Shown in pieces: positions 54,915-64,000 of a stretch of 64,000 nucleotides of DNA. Both the position numbers and the translations under genes were made by a program. Within the stretch, counting starts at the first letter, position 1, and each line of letters opens with the position of its first letter. Source of the DNA: Nymphaea colorata (taxonomy: Eukaryota; Streptophyta; Magnoliopsida; Nymphaeales; Nymphaeaceae). Location: positions 1 to 64,000 of the forward strand of contig NW_022204890.1 in the NCBI RefSeq assembly GCF_008831285.2. The letters run 5' to 3'. Under the pieces are notes generated by a model. That model worked only from the letters and a program-made list of their open reading frames with translations, searched no databases and was not told the DNA's origin.

Positions 54915-56654
54915 ATGAGCAACCAGGAGCAATTCAACTATTCCATAGTAACGCATTTCTTATCAAGACGACTCTTCCGCTAATCCAGCAGGACATCGAC
55001 AGGCGAAATTACTACTTTAAAAAGACTTACGCATTGCTTGATAAAAAGGCAGACATGGATCTCAATTACTCGTACCTGTTAGAATCCACCATCCAAAAAG
55101 AGTATCAAAAAGTTGTCAACGAATCCGTTCCGACGCAACACCTTTACGCCAGGATAGTCGAGTATTGCCTTGAGGATTGCAAAAGAATAAAAAAGTTTGG
55201 AGAAAGATTGAAGCACCAATCATCCATCATGCAGAGCCTATACGAAAAGGAAATCCCGAAGAGAAAAAGTGCCTTATACTTGGCCAGTCCCTCAGCAAAT
55301 AAATCACAAGCCAAAGAGAAAAGATTGAAAAAATCTACTCCAAATTCGAAAAGAAGAATAGAGACTTATAACAAGCCAAAATTGAATATCTCTGTGCCTA
55401 CCTCAGTAGCGAGCAATTGCAAAAAAAGAATGAACTCTACCTTGAAGTCAATAACTTATAATAATCTACCAAACCGCTGAGATAGGAGTACACTAGCCTG
55501 AGTCGCAGGTATAATGATATGGTTTCGGTGAATACTGACCATCTGAGAAGCCTATTGACCAAGATATAGGCAATTGAAGCAAAAAAGATAAACCTGATGA
55601 AGGATGCAGTTCGGTCATACCTATAGATTCAAAAGTAATCCTTAGATGAAACGTTGAGAAACAATCCCTTCAGAAGAGCCAGCATCGACTCTCTCAATGA
55701 AGCCAAAGACATGAACCCTCACACTGAAGAGATAATCGATTTAGAAAAATCATCATATCTTTTTCCAAGCACAAGTGAGTATTAATTCATTGACTATATT
55801 TACTCAAGAATCTAACTGAAGAAGAATTTGGACCAAATCATCCTCTACGGGGTATAAGTTGCCATATATAGCAATCGAAGTAGCACAAAAAGCAACTAAG
55901 CTCTCTCATCTCCCATGAAGAAGGAGAAATTGAGTTTAAGCTAAGCGAAAAGACAAAATCGATGATAGAGATATTCAAAAATGCATTTGAAGGTGAACCG
56001 AATGAATAGATGTTTTAGTAGCTTAGAAACCTATTGAAAAATGACGAAAACATAAGAAAAGATTTCACTTTGTGTCTTCAGAAATACCGAATCAATAGCG
56101 AATTCTAGCTAAAATTATAGAACAAAGAAAGCATTCTAAAGTGCCTCAACGTCTTTTTAGATGTGGTAATATGACTCATAACGCAGTGCAATTTATAATT
56201 CGATACCTACAATTCCAAAATGCTCATGGTCTTATCGCTAACCTACCACTTTAATGAGGCTGACAAAAAACGGGAATTGCAGGAATTGATAAGCGGACAC
56301 CCAATATGGCACAGGATCGGATGGTGGAAAGCAGCCCTACTCTAGAGCATCTTCTAGGAAACAAGAGTGAAACTCAAAAAGGAAGAAGTGCCAATCACCA
56401 TCTGGGATATCAAAGCTGGAGGAGTGAGTCGGAAGGGATAAGGGGAGGAATTAACGCATCAGCATATCTGCTTCAATCAGGTTCTCTATTACGTGAGAAA
56501 CATGACTCTTTTTCACATCCCGCAAGCCCAAATCATCCAATTTGCCAAGCAAAACATAACCATGCTGAAATTTACTTAAAAATTCGCAAAGGATATAATC
56601 GATCTGTGTCAAAACCCCTCCAGCATTCATGAAAGCGTTATGATTGATGCGTGA
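54915..56654 (+). CDS. F-BAR-like helical protein with C-terminal SBF2-like region
   Basis: The N-terminal 330 residues form long helices with F-BAR character: IQQDIDRRNYYFKKTYALL, YQKVVNESVPTQHLYARI, KSLSKEITSQREKIEKIYSK, then DLEQAKIEYLCAYLSSEQL and LREEYTSLSRRYNDMV. F-BAR dimers bend membranes. A Ser-rich linker follows; the C-terminal part contains MLMVLSLTYHFNE with ELISGHPIWHRIGWWKAAL, similar in style to the HPIW region of SBF2/KIAA0513-type domains, and VPITIWDIKAGG. Several one-base slips occur (near 54970, 55270, 55930, 56180 and 56370). Identification is from overall pattern only. Confidence 0.5.
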
Positions 56655-56807
56655 TCTGTTCAATTTATAAGGTTTTTAATGCTTCAACATTCAAAATTCG
56701 CCAAAGATGCATGGAGACTGTATGATAATAGTAACTATGGATTTAATAATAATTTGAATTGTGTAGGCTTGAAAAAGTTTAATCCCTTTGGAATAATAAT
56801 GTTAATA

Positions 56808-59800
56808 ATGGCAAAAGCAAGTGTTGCTCTCATATTCTTACTCCTAATTATTCTCAAGCTTGCCGATGGCCAAATAACCCACCACAACAAGATCTTTTTG
56901 GCTTACCATGAGTCATATTTATTCTTCCCGCACCGCCATTTTCAGTTTGTTTCCACATACAGCTCGACATGCTCCGCAAGACCAACCTAACTGGTCACCT
57001 TGCATCAAGCCATGGCAACGGTGGCACAGTTTCAATTCAATAATACGAATCTAGGCATAAACATCCTCTCATAAAACTAGGCAACATCTACTATCTTCTA
57101 CTATGCGAAGATCAACGTCAATGGCATTTGCAGCGTCTATGAAGTAGATTAATAACACATCAACATTCTCTATTAATACAACTTTGCAGGAGAGTTCACG
57201 CATGTTGTCCTGCTTGATAAGTTTCATGCCTTTCTCTGGAATTGTCAGTCCTTCGTGAAACTTGAATATTCCTTATTCAATAATCGGGTTTCTGTTCATC
57301 GCGGAAGCTTCGAGAAAGAGAATGCCAGAACCTGTTAGAAGTATAAGGAAGAGACTATGCTCTGCTGGGGAGAACGGGAGCTTAGCTTAGTCCTCATGGA
57401 AGAGTCATCTATTCGGGTGGAAAGCTATGAGCTGGATAATGATTAGATGATCCGCTTAATCTTGCCACTGGACAAGGCATAAGACATCTTTTTCATTTGC
57501 TCATTCACACAATGCAACATCACCGAGCTAAGATCCGACCACACATCCAATGTAATCGAAAATTTTTACTTTGTTTTAAGAATCTTGGGAGGAGATTTCA
57601 ATGCTCAAACTAATCAAATCGTTATCATTCATCCTGCCACAGCAGTCATTTTCAACTACAATCCAAGACTATACACCATCACGATTGAAGAATCACTGGA
57701 CTTTTATTCTGATCTTGAATGCGTTTTTATTGAAAACGTACGCTTTGTAAATGAGTAGATATTGGTAAACTGTAACAATTTTATGGGAGAAGCTTAGCAC
57801 TTGGTTCTAATCAAAGACAAGGAGCTTAACCACTTCTTTTCCTATCAACCATTGCGTAGTAGTGAAGCCAATAATCCCTGTCTTTTCGATGGAAATCAAA
57901 AGTATATCTTCGCTGTTTGCAAATACGAAATCATCACAATGATGAACAATTTCGCATATTTTTAGATCAATGAGACAGCTGATGGACAATCTATCAGTAT
58001 TGAATGCTTGGATGTCGACGATTAAGCAATCAAAATACCTTAAAAGTTCTCACTTTTTGTTATAGCTGCAGAGTATGGACTTGCTTATGCCAATTAACCT
58101 ATGATGATAGACAATAAATCAATAAATTTTGACGATATTATGACCTTCAAGCTTCGAGATAAGTTCACAGCAAGCGCAATAGACTATTACACAGTTTAAA
58201 GTCCAGATTGCCCATATCTGAAGTAAATAACTTACGATAACATTGACCCACAATACTTTGTATCATTATACATAAAGGAAAAGTGTGTACAGATAGCAGC
58301 TGCTGATAATCGTAACTTCTACCGAGTTCTGCAAATAAACGACACCATCTATTACCTAGAGTTATGCACAATGGTCAAGATAGGATTCGCATGTGAACTT
58401 TATTAGATCATTGATAATGTGGTTTCTCTCAGATTGCTCAACTTCAATCTCAGACTCTTCAAGCTTTATATCCAAGAGGGCAATCTGATCATACAAGAGG
58501 GAGCTTATGCCGATGTGATCTTCTGGGATGTTAGTTATTATGAAATTAGAGATCAGGTCATTAGAGTACGGTCGAAAAACATGTATTTTAGTAATTCTGT
58601 CAGCAATGTGGTCAATAATTGTGGAGCTTGGATCGAAGAGGAAGCTAATTCCACTTATTTTTATGGACAGCAAGATATATTCAAGGTTGATCTCGATGGA
58701 AAAATTACCCAATATCGCAGAACACAAAAAAATATACTGAATCTCAATTTTCCCATTAATTTATTGGGAAAAAATCATCCTTTCACATTACCTTATTTTC
58801 TCAGCAAAGGCTACTATCTATTCGTGATCAACTAAACCCACATTACTAAGCTTTACGAAAAGGAGACAAGCATAGTGATTTATGAATTGCCATACAATGA
58901 ACGAGGATTGCAAATAGAATCGGTGCGAAGCGTTGACAACTACATTGTCATTCAGTATGTGATAGGTTTTTTCTAAATCTACGACACCCAGCGTGAATCA
59001 ATTGCTGCGTTGATTGCAGTAGAGCAAGAGGAAGTATTAAGTGATATCGTTTTCATGGATCGAGATGTCATCTTGGTCCCTCTACGTAATCAAAACTATG
59101 TACTGAGGATCCAAACTGATCCTTCACTCATTTTTGGTCCTCTTCCACCCTTCTACAACCTCTTTAATTAACGCTGTACTTTTACCATCTCACCGCATCT
59201 CAGCAATGGTAGTTGCCCTGGATTGCCTTAGCCTCCAGTCAGCCAAACCATCACCCTCAACATAAGATTCAATATACAAAAAATTGAGCTCCAAACTCAA
59301 ACACTCATACTCAGTCAACCACGTCAATGCTCTAACTGTATCTTCTAAATAAGCGAAGACCCTTTTTTAGGGCCGATATTCACTTACGAGTTCAATGATG
59401 ACGACTATGGTACTTTTTAGCTTATAAGTCACCTCAACATGAACAACTGTGAATAAACTTAGGAACAGCATCTGTTGCGGATGGTTTAGGTTCATACTGC
59501 TGATGAAAGCACCCGCAATTAATTGCTTATGATGAACAATACTCATCTCCTTCTTCTAGACTAAAGCCTGAAGTAAATCTACAACGCTAGTCTATAGTCC
59601 AATAATCTATGCGTGAGCTATACGGTTGTATAGACAGAATACTTACTCTTGTGTTAGCATTCTTTCCTACTCTTCAACAAAACATCATAATTAACCTCAA
59701 TCCCTCATAACCTGAGCATAATATCAACTCCAAGCATACAATATGAGGTGAAATCTGAGTTTGTTCGTGAAGGAATATTCTATATTTATATCAAGGAAGA

Positions 59801-60854
59801 GCTGGTGATGCACATAGCCATTGTATGCACACATACTCGAGCTATCTAATACATCTCTGTGCAGGAACTCACAGCTCAGGTCCTTGATTTCGCTGTGGTG
59901 AAGGATAATATAGTCACTTTGGGGGATGGACGCATTTGCATATCAAAAAGTGAGGTTTGGAAGGGAAATTGCTTTTAACTGCAATCTATAATTCCAAACT
60001 CATACGCTCACGACTATAATTATGAGGAATTTCTTACCTATTACGTCACTGAGAGCTGCTTGCGCACGCTGCTCATATCTAAGACGAGCTAAAATTTACA
60101 TATTGACCTGGAAATTAACTTGTAAGAATTGCCTATCAAGTTTACCTTACTGAATGCATATGCTGGCTATATTGGATATTCGCTTAAAGGCATCATATCA
60201 ATAAACGCCTTAAATGACGGTAGCTACACTAACTTCATCTTAAATTATGAAGACTCCAAGGATCCAGGTGGCTCTTCCTTCATTGCCTATTATCAATTCA
60301 ACGATATATACAAATACAACGGAGTAATTGGACAGATAAGGTCGGCTATCTTCCTCAACAGTTACTTCCAAGCAGGCAGCAAGTTCTCCTTCCTTTCCTT
60401 TCCGCATCGACTTTACATCACCAACTTGTCTCACCCAGCATTAACGGAAAAGAAATATAAGAAATGCATATCTGTGCGTGTGGAGGATAGGCTCCAGGTG
60501 ATATCTAACTATAAATAGCCGTCCTTGCTGAAGTTTCTCATCTTAAAGACTAAAAACATCAACGATTTGCAGAACTACTACATAAAAGTCAATTACGAGC
60601 CTTAGGAAGGACTTATCACCCACACTTTTATTGGGATTGCAAGCACCATCTTCTTCTTTACCATCCTAGCTATCGGCACAAACCGCTGCAAAGATGGAGG
60701 GTCATAGCTAACCATTCACTTCATGAGCGAATAGATATAAAAATAATTCAGCGAGGAGGCTGCTCAATCAGACCTATTGCATTCCCAGACATCCGGTATC
60801 TTCTCCAGTTCTCCCACTTTGAGTCCCACTCACAGTCAGGAATAGCTGGATTGA
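56808..60854 (+). CDS. 1,348-aa type I membrane orphan
   Basis: A single unbroken frame of 1,348 codons. Signal peptide MAKASVALIFLLLIILKLADG; one transmembrane helix near the end (FIGIASTIFFFTILAIG) followed by a short cytoplasmic tail rich in Ser and Glu. The 1,250-residue outer part is beta-rich with irregular repeats of about 50-60 residues, aromatic strands (YVIQYVIGFF, YYLFVIN) and few cysteines, which may form a propeller-type ectodomain. I recognise no family; ciliates encode many such 'transmembrane protein, putative' sequences. TAA and TAG occur about every 15-20 codons, always tolerated. It shows how accurate this part of the sequence is: 4 kb with no frame break. Confidence 0.75.
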
Positions 60855-60969
60855 TTTGATAAGTTTTATTGTATTTAGCTGGTAGGCAACAGTATAATAA
60901 TAATCAATGCAGGGAGGAAAGTCAAATTATGAAACATAGGACGCGTGGGTTTCCGATCTCGATCCCATC

Positions 60970-61584
60970 ATGGACGGCAAGTTCAAAGTGGCCTTCTTCT
61001 AGCCCTACTTTCCACTCTAGGTGCGTCGGAACATCAGCAACAACTAGGTGGAAAGCGTTAAGGAAATCATGCAGATCCGCATCATGACCGAAAACGCTTC
61101 AGAGCTAGCCAGCGATATCAAGATTTAGCTTCGCTCTGAGGAGGATTTATACAGTGTGTTTCTATCGGAGATCGATGAACGTCGTTTTGAAAAAATAAAG
61201 AAAAACCAACAGTTAAATTTCGGTTATTCGTCATTCCTGCCCATGTTGATAAAGCAACTGCGGCTGTGTCAAAAGTAGATGAACCAATATAGTTGCGTGC
61301 TGTTTCAAAACAAGATCAGCTAACATCGGTTGGAAATAATCGAGAACTTGTAATATAAACGCATCATTTTGCTGTCCTTGGATTTTCATGAGCTTGATGA
61401 GGAGCTACTGAAAAATTATGTGATCTATCGATTCACGAAAATCAAGATGAACAAACAGATCATCAATAAAAAATTAAAGGATGTCTTCTCGTTGCTGAAG
61501 ATTAAAAATCCACAGATCCTGATGGAAATAGATAAAAAAGAAAAATTGAAGGATAATTCAAAGGCAACCGCTAAAAATTATTGA
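60970..61584 (+). CDS. SAS-6-like protein, head domain only
   Basis: The 204-aa product resembles the SAS-6 N-terminal head, which builds the nine-fold centriole cartwheel: IELRSEEDLYSVFLSEIDE, RRFEKIKKNQQLNFGYSSFL and MLIKQLRLCQK, then LEIIENLEYKRIILLSLDF. The order (Leu-rich strand, acidic-Asp turn, FxxLKxEQxL helix, FxxFP-like turn, final strand) fits. It ends after a Lys-rich helix, with no room for the long SAS-6 coiled coil. SAS6-like proteins lacking the coil exist in some protists. TAG codons lie at EPYF, LEVR, NNEVE and IELR. Alternatives include an XRCC4/CCDC61-fold relative. Confidence 0.55.
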
Positions 61585-62105
61585 TCTCCATCACCATCTT
61601 AACCAAAAAGATAAAATACTCCATCATATTACTATCAATCCAATACAATATTCCTTTATTTTCTCTTTTAAATTGTATCTGAATAGATTGCATTGATTCA
61701 TTTTCCCTTATAATCATATAGAGAATTGAATCACCCAATCAAACATAATTCATATTGGCATTTCTATCTCCATCTATCAAATCATGATCGCCGGCGTTAG
61801 ATATAATACAATTCAGAACAATATATGATATCTCTTATGAATCTTGCCCCCATAATCCAACCTCACGATGAGGCCAAGTCCATTTTCAAAAAAATATTTA
61901 ACGTCTCAAAAAGGCGGGCAAGTGCACGCCGTTGGCTCTTTTCTGGTTTTTTGAATCCAAAATTTGATTTTGGATGTGTATTTTATACGAATTAGATAAA
62001 AGTTAATGATAATAATAACTAAGGTTATGTTAGTCAGTACGAAGGCGCTCAGCAATGGCTCTAATCTGTCCTTTTTAAATTATAGCCACATATAATAAAT
62101 TAATT
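61585..62105. other. AT-rich intergenic region
   Basis: About 520 bp with no gene. It includes a small inverted repeat at 61955-61975. Confidence 0.5.
61955..61975. repeat. Short inverted repeat
   Basis: ATCCAAAAT, three bases, ATTTTGGAT: nine-base arms around a TTG loop. Could be chance or a weak transcript-end hairpin. Confidence 0.35.
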
Positions 62106-63197
62106 GTATTAAGATTAGCAGTATTTAATAATAGGAAACCGAACACTCACTGCCCCTCAAACCTCGCAAAGATACACTCTCCACCCATGAAACACGATAT
62201 AAATATCTACGCTTCTACCAACCCTACCGCAAGTTTGTCAATAGACACAAGATCATACATAAGATTAGAAGCAAAACCAAACCTTTCAAACCAATATAAC
62301 GCAATAATACCACCAGGACTGTCATTAGAAGGGTCATCAATGTTCCCATGAAAAACACACATGAGATGCCAAGAGTAAAGAGCAAATATTGCTTGGAGTT
62401 TCGACTGGATGATGGAAGTGGCTTCACTTATGAAAATCACTAAAAATGCATATTATAGGGCCATCATCATCCTCAAGAGAGCGGCTGAGAGCGACGGAGG
62501 CTGGTAACCTGCAAGAAAATCAACTAGATAGCCTGTGCTGCTTTAGTCATGGGATGTAAATTTGAATGCTCTCAACGTAATTATATGGAAGAAGTAAGCT
62601 TGGTCAACTGCCGAAGAATCACAAAATGGAAATTAGCCATGCAGAACACTGCATCCTCAGGGTAGAATCGTCATAATATAGGCTTTGGACTGGAAGATAC
62701 CCGTTCATGTGAAATTTAGGAGACTCTTGCGTTGGTTTTAGGGCATTGGGGGTAATTCCTGCGAGATTATGGTGGAAAATTCTAGCGAGGACTATACGGT
62801 AAATGCTTTCATGCAGGCTAGGGACGTTATTGGGCAAATTTTACATATAGGTTGTATATGTTATAGACTTTTTAATAATCCGAAGATGCACGTAATGGCT
62901 AAAGGAGGGCGCCTTTACATAACCGATACTGGTTCTCTCTACCTGTTGTCCAGTATCAGCGCGGGGGATGTTCACCTTGATCAGTATACCTCTGGCCGCT
63001 CTTCCTCAAATTTGTCGATTATTATCGCATATTCCAAAGCAAATGATAGACAACATCAAAATGGAGATCGGAAGATGTTGTTCGGAATATAACATCATTT
63101 AGATCCTGGGATAGATGCCGCATTAGATAAACTTCGAGAGATAATAAAGAAAAAACACGAGCAGTTCTACATTCCGAAAGTTGAATGCATAATATGA
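62106..63197 (+). CDS. Uncharacterised basic protein
   Basis: From about 62106 a frame reads SIEEEETEHSLPLKPRK, then a strongly basic stretch YKYLRFYQPYRKFVNRHKI and RNNTTRTVIRRVINVP, then YCLEFRLDDGSG. A one-base slip in an A5 run near 62443 leads on to KNAYYRAIIILKRAAES and a long open frame ending HHLDPGIDAALDKL, REIIKKKHEQFYIPK and TGA at 63195. The middle (62550-62950) looks less protein-like and may hide further slips or introns. The ATG is uncertain; candidates lie near 62055 in another frame. No family recognised. Confidence 0.4.
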
Positions 63198-63230
63198 TTG
63201 TATTCGTCTCAATGAGTGTGATTATAAGTA

Positions 63231-64000
63231 TCATATATCATAGACTGTCTTTCTCAGGAAAAGGATGTAAACCACAGTCATTATGTAAATCGAAAGAGAA
63301 CTGTACCAGAAGAGCTGCTCCCAAACTCCACCATAAGGTCACGCGTCACCAGTCCGTATTTTGGATGTTAGCTTGAAGACTGTTTGATTATAGGGTCTTA
63401 GGAATGCTCTCGATAATTCCACTCAAAAAGAATTTTTACTCCAGTTTGTTGGGTGCTGTTTTCAAAGGACATTTGTATAGATTTTCCAGGATAGTGAGCT
63501 GGTCAGTGTAGATAGGGCATTCAATGTCTCCATTTAATTCTCTTGAGGCAAGAGGCCAGTCACTATGTCTTATCAGCAGCTAAGTATTTCCAGTTGACGA
63601 TGAGGAGGAAAATTAGCAAAGGGATGAGAATCCTTATCATGTACTGGAAGAAGTGATACCAGATATAGTAGATATATGGGACATCTTCTTCCTTAGCTAT
63701 TCTCGTTTTCAGCTTCTTCTGTCTGGTAAAAATCAAGCACATACCGATATGCAAACGAACCATTGAATTATATGGCGTTGCTCATAGTCGCGCAAATCAC
63801 ATAGATGCATATGCCTAGGCATGCAGCTTGGATCAAGAATACGAGATTCTCATCTAAAAAGCTATTGATGTAGCGATGTGAGAAGAACTGAAGAGCAAGC
63901 ATGAACGCAAGGTATGTATTAAGCTTGTTGATTATCTTTTTTGATTATTCTTTCAATCTCTTTTCCTGGTCCTTTATGTCTCGTTATTATGCTCCTTCAC
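63231..64000 (-). CDS. Multi-transmembrane protein, cut by window edge
   Basis: The N-terminus lies beyond 64000. Visible helices on the minus strand: LNTYLAFMLALQFF, LVFLIQAACLGICIYVICATM, then after a hydrophilic loop (DFYQTEEAENENS) YIWYHFFQYMIRILIPLLIFLLIV, a Cys-bearing loop (GDIECPIYTDQLTIL, LYKCPLKTAPNKLEEKFF) and a last helix SIYIMTVVYILFL with RKTVYD before TGA at 63231. Frame slips near 63680, 63565 and 63330 were bridged. Four or more helices with soluble loops; no family recognised. It converges with the preceding gene, leaving a 33-bp gap. Confidence 0.5.

Noticed and set aside
61955-61975. Inverted repeat as a rho-independent style terminator
   Set aside because: Eukaryotic nuclear gene context and no adjacent T-run pattern; kept only as a minor repeat.
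1-64000. Standard or Gln (Tetrahymena-type) code
   Set aside because: With standard stops nearly every gene is shattered; with Gln, invariant Glu sites of 14-3-3, kinase, cyclin and HSF would be lost. Glu fits all.
1-64000. Insertion sequences, CRISPR arrays, rRNA, phage genes
   Set aside because: Nothing resembling transposases, spaced direct repeats or rRNA was seen; the only repeats are coding arrays and the telomere.

Overview
The window is the left end of a ciliate macronuclear chromosome. It opens with pure C4A2 telomere repeats (1-75), and the first gene starts about 145 bp further in. From there it is packed with protein genes on both strands, with gaps often under 100 bp. TGA is the only stop. 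TAA and TAG occur inside every gene and best read as glutamate, not glutamine: they sit at invariant Glu positions of 14-3-3 (codons 9 and 22), at the alpha-C and APE glutamates of a kinase, at the Glu slot of a KKDE repeat, and in an alternating Arg-Glu tract. UAA/UAG=Glu with UGA=stop is the peritrich nuclear code (Vorticella/Carchesium type), so I infer a peritrich oligohymenophorean; the telomere type fits. All proteins below were read with that code. Introns are GT-AG and mostly 19-20 nt. Many genes have an ATAATATAA-like box within about 25 nt of the ATG.

Layout. 0.2-7.2 kb: secreted orphan, DBF4-type zinc-finger protein, HEAT/TOG (TORTIFOLIA1-like) microtubule protein, coiled-coil protein. 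7.4-13.4 kb: RAE1 nucleoporin/export factor, secreted cyanophycinase-like protein, CLU (clustered mitochondria) protein; this block has many apparent one-base frameshifts. 13.4-24 kb: EF-hand (possibly spasmin-family) protein, several small proteins, an MFS transporter, an ULK/CAMK-like kinase, coiled-coil protein, Cys-rich basic protein, SRP9, B-box protein, cyclin. 24-28.6 kb: a tandem pair of single-exon proteins joining a trypsin-like protease to an ADP-ribosyltransferase (ART) fold. 28.6-32 kb: RPA1 and an acidic coiled-coil protein. 32-45.3 kb: a giant Cys-repeat surface protein, a SAXO-type axonemal protein, an NT-C2 coiled-coil protein, 14-3-3. 45.8-50.4 kb: a 7-TM receptor fused to a pseudokinase, heat shock factor, coiled-coil protein, eEF1-gamma N-terminal-like protein. 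50.6-64 kb: Lys-rich secreted repeat protein, coiled-coil protein, F-BAR-like protein, a 1,348-aa type I membrane orphan, SAS-6-like protein, an unknown basic protein and a multi-TM protein cut by the window edge.

Functionally this is a general eukaryotic gene mix (cell cycle, replication, translation, cilia/cytoskeleton, signalling, surface) with no operon logic. The most unusual items are the protease-ART fusion pair, the 7TM-pseudokinase, the minimal introns, the recoded stops and the exact 276-nt repeat array. Many small frame breaks sit at short homopolymers and look like assembly deletions; coordinates of such genes run from first ATG to final TGA across those breaks.
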